A DNA stretch of 10,709 bases from Saccoglossus kowalevskii (GCF_000003605.2 NW_003120937.1:5831-16539), one strand, 5' to 3'; shown: positions 1 through 8,738, numbered from the stretch's first letter. A program made the numbers and translations. The notes: generated by a model not told the origin, from the sequence alone.

Positions 1-519
1 TCATGCATGAACATTCAAGAAAACAGTAGTCGCAAATATTAAGTTTATTTACTATTGATAATAGTGAGATGTGTGTAGTTCTACAAGATGTGATATTACC
101 GGTATATCAAAGAGTATTTGTATTTTCTCATGTCATGCGCAAAAAATACATATTTTCCTAATTTCGTTGGCGAGATTTAAAATTCTTAAATTCACTCGAT
201 GAAGCAGTAGAATTAAAATTCTCACAATTGAACATTGAGAGAATCTTGCTCGAGTTTGACACTTTCTATCAACTTAATTACTGCTGAGATACAGTGTATC
301 ATATCCAGCTACGTGTATATCAGTGCTCAAGAATTCTGTATAATTCGTCCACTAATTGCTTTTCCTTGATTAAACTGTAGTTTATTTTCTGTATTATTGT
401 GAAAAATAAATGTACCAACAGTATGAAAATTATACAGTAATATGCAAATTAAGTCAATATGCAAATTAGATGCCATGTGAACATTTTAGGCTTACAATTT
501 ATGTTACTATTTTCATCAG
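1..519 (+). other. 3' part of an upstream intron (no gene)
   Basis: AT-rich sequence with no coding potential. It ends in a polypyrimidine-like tract and the acceptor TTTTCATCAG at 510-519. The alternation of domain types predicts that the exon before it, outside the window, is a type B FN3 exon. The only local structure is a near-tandem pair of ATGCAAAT octamers at 442-449 and 459-466, 17 bp apart. No promoter or first exon is supported. Confidence 0.7.
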
Positions 520-780
520 ATGATGCACAGCCCGGTGACATCATTATCAAAGAAGTCTCAACTGACACAATTAAAGCCATGTGGATTGCGTATGGGACAG
601 CGCAGGGGTACAATATTAAGATACAAGAGAGTGGATCCGATGATGAGTTAGCCATACAGTGTTATGCCGCCAATGATGGAACTGAGCATGTGTTTACTGG
701 ACTCACTGCTGGACAGTTGTACACTATTACACTAGAGATCTTAGGATCTGATAATAATCCAAATGTGGAAATTAGAACTT
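520..780 (+). CDS. Exon 1 of window: FN3 domain, type A
   Basis: This exon encodes one complete FN3 beta-sandwich domain of 87 codons, phase 1 at both ends. The B-strand tryptophan is at about residue 22 (IKAMW), after a type A first strand (DIIIKEVSTDTI). The E-F 'tyrosine corner' is FTGLTAGQLY, with Tyr at about residue 68, and the domain ends VEIRT. The acceptor is TTTTCATCAG and the donor is a consensus GTAAGT. The reading frame continues back to an ATG at 459, but that stretch is intronic: it lacks FN3 character and the AG at 518-519 falls exactly at the phase-1 position used by every other exon. The centre (QESGSDDE) has lost the I-x-P-x-DG motif of later type A domains. One Cys (about residue 48) lies mid-domain. 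The split codon joining exon 2 reads Tyr. Confidence 0.9.
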
Positions 781-1463
781 GTAAGTAAAAGAAAGTATTC
801 TGATCGTATCTGAGTTTAGTGAGTTTACATTTGTATGCATTCTGATATTTATGCTGTACTAAGCACATTACTGACTTCGATTGAATGGCATAATTATTCC
901 TGTCAGAATGTTGGTCCAACATTTTGCTCGTTTTTAGCTCCACTGTTAACTTGTAGACTAAGCGTAGATGATCATATTACCGATTGTCTGTCAATGTCAA
1001 TTTTGTTTTCTTTTTTGTCTAAAAAACAATCAGCTGTATGGCTTTCTTGTTTACCACAAATGTACCATGGGTGGTTATCTGTTTGAGATAGAATCTTTTA
1101 ATTTAGAATTGTATCTTCAGTTTTGGTGAGTATGTTTTGTCAATTTTGGTAAAAAATGGTTACTAAAGTAGTGTGGATAATATGGCTTCTACTCCCACAA
1201 ACAGGACTTCTTTACCCACTATGGTACAGATTGTGCATCACTATCAGCAAAGCGTGCTGTAATTTTTCGATCACTCCTGTCCAAATGGGCATACTTTTGC
1301 TTTGTACAGTTACATTATTAAAAATGGTGCATTTTCAAGTTATTTCTTACTTGTCCAAGTTTGGTAGCGTTGAAGCCTATGTTTGTAAGGGAAATCATGC
1401 AATTTTGTTTTCAGAAATTGAATCCGTGTGCTTTCAAACATTGTAAAGCATATTTTTTGACAG
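781..1463 (+). other. Intron 1 (683 bp)
   Basis: GT-AG intron with donor GTAAGT and acceptor TTTTTTGACAG. It contains two plus-strand ORFs of 83 and 96 codons (835-1086 and 1156-1446), but neither has FN3 residues, a recognisable domain or suitable flanking splice sites. I see no repeat or RNA gene in it. Confidence 0.8.
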
Positions 1464-1748
1464 ACCCAGAAAGACCTGGCAATGTGTATGTAGGAAGTCT
1501 GACTGCAACTTCTATCAGTATAGCTTGGGACCCCGCATCCAGTGGTATAGTCCATGGCTATTCAGTCATGTACTACCCCTCTGAAGGCATACCAATGCCC
1601 CCTATAACTTACACAAATGATGATGATCTGATCCTTCATATGACTATGCTTAGACCTGAGACAACTTTCAATATTGTGATCACATCATTTGCTGGTGCAG
1701 AGGAAGACCAACAGATCAGTATGCCAAGATATACAACACAGAGAACAG
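1464..1748 (+). CDS. Exon 2 of window: FN3 domain, type B
   Basis: This exon encodes a 95-codon FN3 domain, phase 1-1. It opens with the proline-rich PERPGN linker typical of type B. The B-strand Trp is at about residue 22 (ISIAW), followed by DPASSG and the strand HGYSVMYYP. The domain ends YTTQRT. An oddity is the tyrosine corner, LRPETTF: the conserved Tyr is replaced by Phe at about residue 69, the only such change among the eleven complete domains. The exon is flanked by acceptor TTTTGACAG and donor GTATGA, a weaker donor than most here. A 77-bp minisatellite starts within a few bases of that donor. The codon spliced to exon 3 reads Asp. Confidence 0.9.
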
Positions 1749-1751
1749 GTA

Positions 1752-2891
1752 TGAACCATTTCACCTTGATTACCTTTAACCAATCAGTGTTCTCTATCTA
1801 ATTACACATTTGAATAATATCACTATTGAAAAAGCATATCACATGATTACTTTTAACAAATTAGTGTCCTCTATCTAATTACACATTCGAATAATATCCC
1901 TATTGACAAATCATATCACATGATTGCTTTTAACCAATCAGTTTAACCAATCTAATTACACATTCGAATAATATCACTATTGACAAATCATATCACATGA
2001 TTACTTTTAACCAATTAGTGTTCTCCATCTAATTACACATTTGAATAATATCACTATTGACATATCATATCAAATGATTACTTTTAACCAATAAGTGTTC
2101 TTCATCTAATCACACATTTAAATAATATCACTATTGACAAATCATATCACGTGATTACTTTTAACTAATTAGTGTTCTCCACCCAATAACACATTCGAAT
2201 AATATCATTATTGATAAATCATATCACATGATTACTTTTAACCAGTTAGTGTTCTCCATCTAATTACGCATTTGAATAATATCACTATTGACAAATCATA
2301 TCACATGATTACTTTTAACCAATTAGTGTTCTCCATCTAATTATACATTTGAATAATATCACTATTGACATATCATATCACATGATTACTATTAACCAAT
2401 AAGTGTTCTTCATCTAATCACACATTTAAATATCACTATTGACAAATCATATCACGTGACTACTTTTAACTAATTAGTGTTCTCCACCCAATAACACATT
2501 TAAATAATATCACTATTGACAAATCATTTCACATGATTAAACTTAACCAATTAGTGTTCTCCATCTAATTACACATTTGAATAATATCATTATTGACAAA
2601 TCATATCACATGATTACTTTTACTAATTAGTGTTCTCCATCTAATTACAAATTTGAATAATATCACTATTGACAAATCATATCACATGATTACTCTTAAC
2701 CAATAAGTGTTCTTTATCTAATTGCACATTTAAATAATATCACTATTGACAAATCATATCACATGATTACTTTTAACCAATTAGTGTTCTCCATTCGAAT
2801 ATCATTATTGCCAAATCATATCACATGATTACTTTTACTAATTAGTGTTCTCCATCTAATTACACACTCGAATAATATCACTATTGACAAA
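1752..2891 (+). repeat. 77-bp minisatellite in intron 2 (about 15 units)
   Basis: Direct tandem repeats of an AT-rich unit, recognisable by CACTATTGAC, AATCATATCACATGATTA, and TTAGTGTTCTCCATCTAATT. The CACTATTG-type anchor recurs at 1821, 1898, 1975, 2052, 2129, 2206, 2283, 2360, 2434, 2511, 2588, 2664, 2741, 2803 and 2879. The spacing is 77 bp except for small deletions (74, 76, 62 and 76). A typical unit holds two short inverted repeats: AATCAT/ATGATT with a 5-nt loop, and AATTAG/CTAATT with a 10-nt loop. Two units (near 2147 and 2453) carry the palindrome ATCACGTGAT. No coding potential and no unique spacers are seen. The first unit is the most diverged and abuts the exon 2 donor. Confidence 0.95.
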
Positions 2892-3115
2892 AAGTGCTAC
2901 TACTCTTAGAATAACATCAAACTCCATCAAATTGGTGTAAAGAAAAAACAAACAAACAAATGTTCCCAAAATGCATGTTGCTTGTAAAATTGTATTGGTG
3001 ACATTTGCCAAACTTTTGCCAACCGGTGTCTGTTAGTACACACACCTTAGGCACATTGTACATGTTATTCTTCTGAAATATTTATATTAAAATAAATTTT
3101 GTGTGTGTTTTATAG
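2892..3115 (+). other. Rest of intron 2 after the minisatellite
   Basis: Unique AT-rich intron sequence with a short A-rich/CAAA tract around 2940-2960. It ends in a T/GT-rich tract and the acceptor TTTTATAG at 3115. Intron 2 as a whole spans 1749-3115 (1,367 bp), the longest in the window because of the minisatellite. Confidence 0.75.
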
Positions 3116-3382
3116 ACATCCTATCGCCATTAGAGGTAATCATCAGAAAGTATACAACAAGTGAGATAGACATCATGTGGGGAAGAAAGGAGAACGATGA
3201 GAGCTCAATATACTTGATAACACTCAACGACAACAATGGTAATGAGGAAACTACTGCCCATTCACCCACAGATCCTTTGGAGTTTTCATTCACATCACTT
3301 ACTCCAGGTTCACTGTATATGATAGGGATCTCTCTCACTATTGACGGTGATGTAACCACTGGCGAAATATCACAGAGAACAA
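3116..3382 (+). CDS. Exon 3 of window: FN3 domain, type A
   Basis: This exon encodes an 89-codon FN3 domain, phase 1-1. The type A first strand is VIIRKYTTSEIDIMW, with Trp at about residue 22. The tyrosine corner is FTSLTPGSLY, followed by a short G strand ending EISQRT. The centre is acidic and Asn-rich (TLNDNNGNEE) and diverges from the I-x-P-x-DG motif of exons 5, 7, 9 and 11. No N-glycosylation sequon or cysteine lies in the domain. Acceptor is TTTTATAG and donor GTATGT. It is preceded by the long minisatellite-bearing intron and followed by a type B exon. The junction codon to exon 4 reads Lys. Confidence 0.9.
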
Positions 3383-4156
3383 GTATGTATTATTTTTGCA
3401 TTTATTAGTCCCCGTTTGGACGCAGTAGTATTATCCGTGCGTCCGTGTGTCCGTCCGGACCTGTGTCTTAGACATGCCTGGACCAATCACAATCAAACAT
3501 CACACATACATCATACATAATATTATACATATGCACATCAATTTGTTTTACGATCTGATTCAAGATGGCCGAATGGCGGCCATTTTTGTGCAGAAAAATC
3601 ATCAAAAACAAGCATTTCACGACTGTTACAGTTGGATTGTGTTCTGACTTGGTATATACATTAGACATTATGGGACCTTGATGCAAGTCATTGTGTTTTT
3701 CAGATAAGATTCAAAATGTCCGACTGGCCAAAGTGTCAGAAATAAGTACAACACGTAAAAAACAATCCTAGTAAAAAATATAATAATACTCGAGGATTTA
3801 GAATGATTAGTAAATTTCATTTATATTGAAGGCGCAACTTCTCTGATTTTGACACAATAATCAAATATTGTCTTAATCTTTGCTTGAATTTTCCTTATAA
3901 CATATTATTGAATGGAATTGTTGATTCTCTTTCACAGCGTAAATCACCACTTATTTCTGTATTTATTTATTTCCTTAAGTTCTTTATTTTTTGTTTGTTT
4001 ATGAGTATCGGTAATAAAAATGTTTAAAAAAAGTTGAAGCATAAATGCAACAGTATTTGATACATCATAAAAATGGCCTGCTCTCTAAAGTAACTGTTTT
4101 ATCAAAATTTTGACATAACAAATGCAGGTCAATAATCACATTATTGTTTTTTACAG
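3383..4156 (+). other. Intron 3 (774 bp), largely unique after 3730
   Basis: GT-AG intron with donor GTATGT and acceptor TTTTTTACAG. The first half carries a candidate dispersed repeat (listed separately). From about 3730 to 4156 I see only AT-rich unique sequence with T-rich tracts near 3950-4000. The small ORFs here (3447-3647 plus; 3468-3686 minus) show no domain. Confidence 0.7.
3410..3730 (+). repeat. Candidate dispersed repeat with internal ~150-bp duplication
   Basis: A stretch unlike the surrounding intron. It starts with a TCCG/GTCC-rich head (about 3436-3460). Two imperfect copies about 150 bp apart follow: one ends ATTCAAGATGGCCGAATGGC (3559-3578), the other ATTCAAAATGTCCGACTGGC (3709-3728), 17 of 20 identical. 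The similarity extends upstream through a TTGTTTT/TGTTTTT segment. The first copy also has ATGGCC/GGCCAT inverted arms. A related 12-mer, ATTCAAGATGGC, occurs in intron 10 at 9589-9600, which suggests a family dispersed in the genome. The element class and true ends cannot be set from one copy. Confidence 0.45.
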
Positions 4157-4438
4157 AACCACTGGCACCACTTAATCTAACCGTGACTGACATGTCCGTT
4201 TCTACTATCGACTTATCCTGGGATGCACCGAGCACTGGTTTATTTGACAACTTCGTAATCTCATACTTCCCTGTGGACGGCTTGGATGCCTCGCCTCTAA
4301 CCCTTGCATCACATGTTACTACTATGGCGTTCACTGGACTGTCGCCGAACCAGCAATACACGTTTGAGTTGTTCATTACGTCTGGTTCTGATGACGATAT
4401 GACACAGAGTGACTCTGTGACTGAGTCTGTCACAACTG
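4157..4438 (+). CDS. Exon 4 of window: FN3 domain, type B
   Basis: This exon encodes a 94-codon FN3 domain, phase 1-1. It opens PLAPLNLTV, a textbook FN3 start; NLT there is an N-glycosylation sequon. The B strand is IDLSWDAPSTG, then NFVISYFPVDG gives the type B 'Y-x-P-x-DG' centre. The tyrosine corner is FTGLSPNQQY, followed by TFELFITSGSDDD and an end of VTESVTT. The acceptor is TTTTTTACAG and the donor GTATGT, one of the stronger pairs in the gene. A 162-codon antisense ORF covers the same bases but is only a shadow. The junction codon to exon 5 reads Asp. Confidence 0.92.
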
Positions 4439-4903
4439 GTATGTATAGTGTATTATACATCTTAATACTGAGTTGTTGGTGAGGGCTTTTCTCAGATTGA
4501 TGATGTAGTCTCAGTTTTGTGCTATTTGTTCTGATTTCGAAACATATTTTCAACCTAAATTTGAAATATATGTGCGTACTGTAACACCTAGTGCATCTTC
4601 TGATTTATTCCTTTCAGTATATGAGCCATTATACTTATTGACATTTTGCGCATGAACACAGAGACTTGAAACAAGTCACACGCAACCGAAGATAAAGTAA
4701 CTGTGCTTATTAAAATATTTATTATTTTAAATTAAAAGAGACTGCGAGCAACGCAGCAGATCGTAAGCAAGAGCTTTTCAGTGTCTGGCATTTTTTATCA
4801 GACATTCGCATGCTCTGTGGCAAATATTGAAAAGTATGATGTCAAAGTCGATATCTTGAAAAAAGGCAAGGCGTTAACTGTAATGCTATGTTTTTGTTGA
4901 CAG
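4439..4903 (+). other. Intron 4 (465 bp)
   Basis: GT-AG intron (GTATGT ... TTGTTGACAG) of AT-rich sequence. One small inverted repeat, TGTCTG/CAGACA at 4782-4787 and 4799-4804 with an 11-nt T-rich loop, is visible. I see nothing else of note. Confidence 0.75.
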
Positions 4904-5167
4904 ATTCTGCTAGTCCTGGTGAGATCGTTATAAAAGCTGTGAGCACCACATCTATATATGTCACGTGGGGCAGTGCAGAGGATGGGACGGTTTTCTCAGG
5001 TTACTTAGTAAGAATAGAACCTGAAGATGCTGAGCTAAACGTGATATTCAAACTACCGAGTGATGAACTAACTCATCTGTTTGATGGATTGACGCCTGGA
5101 CAGGAGTATAATATATACGTGCAATTACAAGGTGTTAACGTTGAAGACAGTTTAACACAACGAACAG
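4904..5167 (+). CDS. Exon 5 of window: FN3 domain, type A
   Basis: This exon encodes an 88-codon FN3 domain, phase 1-1. It begins SASPGEIVIKAVSTTSIYVTW, with the type A 'I-x-IK-x-x-ST' signature and Trp at about residue 22. The strand GYLVRIEPEDAE gives the type A 'I-x-P-x-D' centre. The tyrosine corner is FDGLTPGQEY, followed by NIYVQLQGV and an end of SLTQRT. It is the type A domain closest to generic FN3 sequence. The donor GTATAT is weak compared with the others. No cysteine is present. The junction codon to exon 6 reads Val, giving the linker RTVPLPPKN. Confidence 0.92.
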
Positions 5168-5533
5168 GTATATTAATCATTTTCAAAATAGAAAAAATTG
5201 TTTGTGCAAAGTCATTAAGTCTGAATAGACACATTGTATAGTACATTGTAAAAATGTCACCAGTGTACCTCCTGCCGCATACGGTACTCAACATTTTTTA
5301 AAATTGTTTTTGTAGTGAGATCTTTTTTAATCACTTGTAATGGATTTTTTTACACGATTCATGTGTTATTCAGACGTGGACCTCTTGTAATGTGCTTTGT
5401 GCAAAAACAGCAAACTTTAACTTCACCCGTTGTGGTGGCATGCATGTAGGGATAAATTATTCAATCAGTGAAACATGATCAGGTGTTTAAATTGCTAGGA
5501 TGGAAACATCTGCATTTGTTTTTTCACTCTTAG
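5168..5533 (+). other. Intron 5 (366 bp)
   Basis: GT-AG intron with donor GTATAT and acceptor TTTTTTCACTCTTAG. It is AT-rich and unique. I see no gene, repeat array or clear structural element in it. Confidence 0.75.
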
Positions 5534-5812
5534 TCCCTTTACCACCAAAGAACATAATAGTGACCAGCACTGAATCTACTAGCCTGTTGGTAATATGGGA
5601 ACAGGCGAGCGGAGTTGTCCAAACGTATGAAATCTACTACGTACCAGATGACGGTGAAGAAATATATGCTGGAACAACCACTAAAGATGATATTACATTC
5701 ACAGTAACAGGTTTGAATCCTGGTTCACAGTACGATGTCAGTGTTAACAGTAAAGTAGGCACTGGGGATTCAGCATTAGTCAGTGAAGCAGTCACTAGCC
5801 CTGGTACTACAG
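5534..5812 (+). CDS. Exon 6 of window: FN3 domain, type B
   Basis: This exon encodes a 93-codon FN3 domain, phase 1-1. It starts PLPPKNIIVTSTESTSLLVIW, with Trp at about residue 22, then EQASG and YEIYYVPDDGEE, the type B centre. The tyrosine corner is VTGLNPGSQY, followed by DVSVNSKVGTGDSALVSEA, a typical F-G region. It ends SPGTT. It lacks cysteine and has no sequon. The ORF could be read back to an ATG at 5500, but the pyrimidine tract and TTAG at 5530-5533 mark the exon edge at the expected phase. The donor is GTATGT. The junction codon to exon 7 reads Ala. Confidence 0.92.
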
Positions 5813-6161
5813 GTATGTACACCTTGAAATCTATCTTTATACTTCTGTGCGTGTGCGTAACGTGCATTTGTCAGAATATGAAGTTTGTTTGTTTGTTTTT
5901 AACACTACTCCACATTTTGTGATAAATTAAATTAAATTAAATTGCCAAAACGCTTGCATTTGACAATTTTATCACTATATTCTGTATTCTGTGAATCCCA
6001 GATCGAGGACAATAAAAGCAATTTTCGGTCTATGTGCTTCTAAAGGAGAGATTGTTTATGTCATACTGGTCCTATGTATTGATGAATTCTTGAAGAACAA
6101 TTTTAAAGAAATAGTTGTAAGGGAAAGTTTTCATTAGTGTTAATATGTTTCACTTCTTCAG
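5813..6161 (+). other. Intron 6 (349 bp)
   Basis: GT-AG intron (GTATGT ... CACTTCTTCAG). It contains a short microsatellite of four AAATT units at 5924-5943. The rest is unique AT-rich sequence. Confidence 0.75.
5924..5943 (+). repeat. (AAATT)4 microsatellite
   Basis: Four perfect tandem copies of AAATT inside intron 6. It is short and has no evident function. Confidence 0.9.
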
Positions 6162-6434
6162 CTGAAATGGAGTCCAACAAAGTTATCATTAAACAATACA
6201 GTCTGGATAATATTGATATCATCTGGAACACTGACCTGAATCCCAGTAGTACACCTGGACTATTCCTGGTGTCTCTCTCACCGGAGGATGGTGGTAGTTA
6301 TCCACAAGCTGTACAGAAACCATCTAGTACTTATGTGGATTATTCTTTCTTTGGTTTGATGTCTGGTAGACTTTATACAATAACAGTAGAAGAGGCAAAT
6401 TCTGGTAATAATATCACTGCTACACAGTATACAA
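6162..6434 (+). CDS. Exon 7 of window: FN3 domain, type A
   Basis: This exon encodes a 91-codon FN3 domain, phase 1-1. The first strand KVIIKQYSLDNIDIIW carries the type A IK motif and the core Trp. The strand LFLVSLSPEDGGS gives the 'P-x-DG' centre. The tyrosine corner is FFGLMSGRLY, followed by TITVEEANSGNN; NIT near the end is an N-glycosylation sequon. The usual QRT ending is changed to QYT. No cysteine is present. The acceptor is CTTCTTCAG and the donor a strong GTAAGT, which is also the first base of the 30-bp minisatellite register that fills the next intron. The junction codon to exon 8 reads Lys, giving QYTKPATPG. Confidence 0.9.
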
Positions 6435-6959
6435 GTAAGTTTTATGGCATAGAAACCTGATATGATATGCTTAGCAGCATAGCAACCAGATGTGACATGT
6501 TCGATATCATAGCAATTAGATATGGTTTGAGTAGTAGCCTAGCAAGCAAATATGGTATGATTGGTAACATAGTAACCAGAAGTGGTATGCTTGGCAGCAT
6601 ATCAACATGATTTTGTATGCTTGGCAGCATAGCAACCAGATCAGGTATGCTTGGTAGCATAGCCACCGGATGTGGTATGCCTGGTAGCATAACAAGCAGA
6701 TGTGATATCCTGGCAGCATATCAACTTGGTTTTGTATGCTTCACAGCATAGAAATCTGATCTTGTATGCTTAGCAGCATGCCACCAAATGTGGTATTCCT
6801 GGCAGCATAGCAACGAGATGTGGTATGCCTGGCAGCATAACAACGAAATGTGGTATGCTTGGCAGTATAGAAACCTGATCTTGTATGCTTTGCAGCATAG
6901 CAACCAGATGTGGTATGCTTGGCAGCATAGCAACCAGACATAGTATGGTTGATAGCATG
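6435..6959 (+). repeat. 30-bp minisatellite in intron 7 (18 units)
   Basis: A tandem array that begins at the exon 7 donor. The consensus unit holds GGTATGCTTGGCAGCATAG followed by CAACCAGATG. The GCAT-type anchor ends at 6450, 6480, 6510, 6540, 6570, 6600, 6630, 6660, 6690, 6719, 6749, 6779, 6808, 6838, 6868, 6898, 6928 and 6958: eighteen units, spacing 30 bp with two steps of 29. Most units contain TATGCT-N4-AGCATA, a 6-bp perfect hairpin whose loop varies (TGGC, TAGC, TCAC, TTGC, TGGT). Because 30 is a multiple of three, the minus strand shows long open frames with a 10-residue periodicity; these are not genes. Intron 7 runs to 7014 (580 bp), with about 55 bp of unique sequence before acceptor CATTTTCAG. 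Confidence 0.95.
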
Positions 6960-7014
6960 ACTGTATATTGTATTTATATCACTGCAATTGATTATCAATT
7001 TAACTCATTTTCAG

Positions 7015-7299
7015 AACCTGCAACACCGGGTTATGTGACTGTTACAAGTTACACAACTACAACTGTCACCATTGATTGGGAGGCAGCATCAGGAGATGCT
7101 GATGGCTACCTGATATCTTACATAGACTCTGCAGGTACAGAGACATCAGTGGGCATGCTAACACTACCAGCCGATTCGTTAGAATTCCAGGTAGACGGTT
7201 TGGAGCCTAGAACAGAATACATGTTTAAAGTAGTGACCTATGCTGGTAGTGGTTCTAGTCGTGTTGTCAGTGATCCAGTTACCATCAGTAATTCTACTG
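7015..7299 (+). CDS. Exon 8 of window: FN3 domain, type B
   Basis: This exon encodes a 95-codon FN3 domain, phase 1-1. It starts PATPGYVTVTSYTTTTVTI, with the Trp in IDWEAASGDADGY. The GD-x-DGY segment resembles the C-strand of R3-type receptor phosphatase FN3 repeats, a resemblance not an identification. The centre is YIDSAGTE and the tyrosine corner VDGLEPRTEY, followed by MFKVVTYAGSGSSR. NST at the end is a sequon. The frame is open upstream into the minisatellite to an ATG at 6885, but the acceptor CATTTTCAG at 7014 gives the phase-1 start. The donor is a consensus GTAAGT. The next intron is very short (94 bp). The junction codon to exon 9 reads Glu. Confidence 0.93.
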
Positions 7300-7393
7300 G
7301 TAAGTCACACTACTGTTTTCATTGCAAGAGATGTGTGTACTTCTTGAGTTTGTTTTTCAGCTAATATTGTCATATTCCATAATATACTTTCAG

Positions 7394-7675
7394 AGGAAGT
7401 GCCAGCTGATACTATCGGAATTCAACATTTTGATACAAGCAAGATTGAAATCTTGTGGTCAGAAGTTGAAGATCCAATGGTGACCGGTTACTTATTATCA
7501 ATTGACCCAGCTGATGGTGATAATCCTTCTGACATTAGACCAACTTATATTGCTAAGGATCCCACTAGGACCAGCATCAACTATAGTTTTCTGAACCTTG
7601 TTGCTGGCAGGATGTATAGTATTAGGTTACAAATATCTGGACCTAATACTGTGTTGGTGAGTGAACAACGAACAT
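7394..7675 (+). CDS. Exon 9 of window: FN3 domain, type A
   Basis: This exon encodes a 94-codon FN3 domain, phase 1-1, the longest type A unit seen. The first strand is IGIQHFDTSKIEILW, where the IK motif is changed. The strand GYLLSIDPADGDNPS is nearly the same as in exon 11. NYS is a sequon. The E-F corner is FLNLVAGRMY, followed by SIRLQISGP and an end of SEQRT. Acceptor is ACTTTCAG and donor GTGAGT. It lies only 94 bp after exon 8, so the A and B exons here are nearly adjacent. The junction codon to exon 10 reads Leu. Confidence 0.92.
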
Positions 7676-8738
7676 GTGAGTGGATCTTTATTTTGAGAAA
7701 ACAATTTTGCAAATTGCAATATATACCGCTATATAAAAAAAGTATTTTAATCATATCAACCGGTGAAAATTGTAAATTTTGACCATTCTCCTTGATATCT
7801 AGAAAAATAGTCCAGTGACCCCATTTTTTCAGTATTCTTGTGGTATTAAAAGTCATTGAAAGGAAGACAAAACTTAAATCAAACTTTCTGAAAGAACACT
7901 GCCACAATGGTGGATGACATAACTGTGGCATTAGAAACTCCAAAAATCCAGAAAAATTGAACTAAAGGACATTTGGATTACAAGTGGAGTTACGAATCTA
8001 ACTTTGCCCCTCCAGTGTGGCCTCCCTTATTTTAATTGTATATGGCTGTCAAAGTGTGCATTTCTTTGTATAGTTTGGTTGTGTGGTACGAATTTGAATA
8101 AATTGTAAATAGTCTAAATACACACGTAATTAGCTTTCAATCTGAGACTATGCGCTGTTCAATTTAGCTTAGTGTTAAATACATATATTCAGGACACGTA
8201 TAGTAGTCTGGAGGGGCATATACCTGTATCATTCCATTCATAACCAGAGGGTAAGGATAAAGTTAGGCTGGGTTAAGTGTAGTGGTGTCTTGTGGAAGAC
8301 CCCTGAAATGAATAAGTTTCTAGTTTATAGAATATTTTCTAAGGTTAAATATAGTGATTAATTGTGCATATATATTAGCATATGAGCTTTCAGAAAATGT
8401 CTGTCTTGTTGGCAATTAGAAATGCGATATCACTCACTTGTAGAGCTGGTATCAGGTGCTGTATATTCACTCGCCTTCGGTTCCTGGATAATATGTGTCA
8501 TTTCACTTGGTTTGTATAAGCGATATTGGGGAATAAACCAATTTTGGAAAAGCATAATACCCCCGGTATACTGTTTTCATTTGGTGTTTGACAATTGATT
8601 GCAAATTTTATGGAAAGGCAAGGTATTTATGAATGACAAGTTTACGTTTGTGAAGTTTCATCCAAATAAAATTTAAAGTGTTGCCAATTTACGTTTTACT
8701 GTACTTGTACATTAATCTGTATTTATTCTCGCCAACAG
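7676..8738 (+). other. Intron 9 (1,063 bp), no gene seen
   Basis: GT-AG intron with donor GTGAGT and acceptor TTCTCGCCAACAG. A 120-codon minus-strand ORF (7581-7943) overlaps exon 9 and has no recognisable domain. A 7-bp inverted repeat, TGCCACA/TGTGGCA at 7900-7906 and 7924-7930, is present. I see no tandem array, RNA gene or further FN3 exon, and the A-to-B order across it suggests no exon is missing. Confidence 0.75.

Noticed and set aside
459-519. ATG upstream of exon 1 as a translation start (and similar upstream ATGs before exons 6, 8 and 10)
   Set aside because: These are chance open extensions into the intron. A pyrimidine-rich acceptor at phase 1 lies between each ATG and the domain.
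835-1446. Two plus-strand ORFs in intron 1 (83 and 96 codons)
   Set aside because: No FN3 core Trp or tyrosine corner, no matching phase-1 splice sites, and the A-B order needs no exon here.
1752-2891. CRISPR-like reading of the 77-bp array (and of the 30-bp array at 6435-6959)
   Set aside because: Units are contiguous and similar over their whole length, with no unique spacers, and the context is a spliced eukaryotic gene.
4065-4553. 162-codon minus-strand ORF
   Set aside because: It is antisense to exon 4, whose plus-strand frame has clear FN3 residues and correct splice signals. The minus frame has no recognisable domain.
6442-6998. Several overlapping minus-strand ORFs with a 10-residue repeat, which look like a repetitive small protein
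   Set aside because: They arise because the 30-bp minisatellite period is a multiple of three and one strand lacks stops. All frames give similar repeats, and the 29-bp steps shift frames. There is no sign of a promoter, splice signals or a known domain.
7581-7943. 120-codon minus-strand ORF spanning the end of exon 9 and intron 9
   Set aside because: It overlaps a well-supported plus-strand exon, has no domain, and reads through the intron donor region in antisense.
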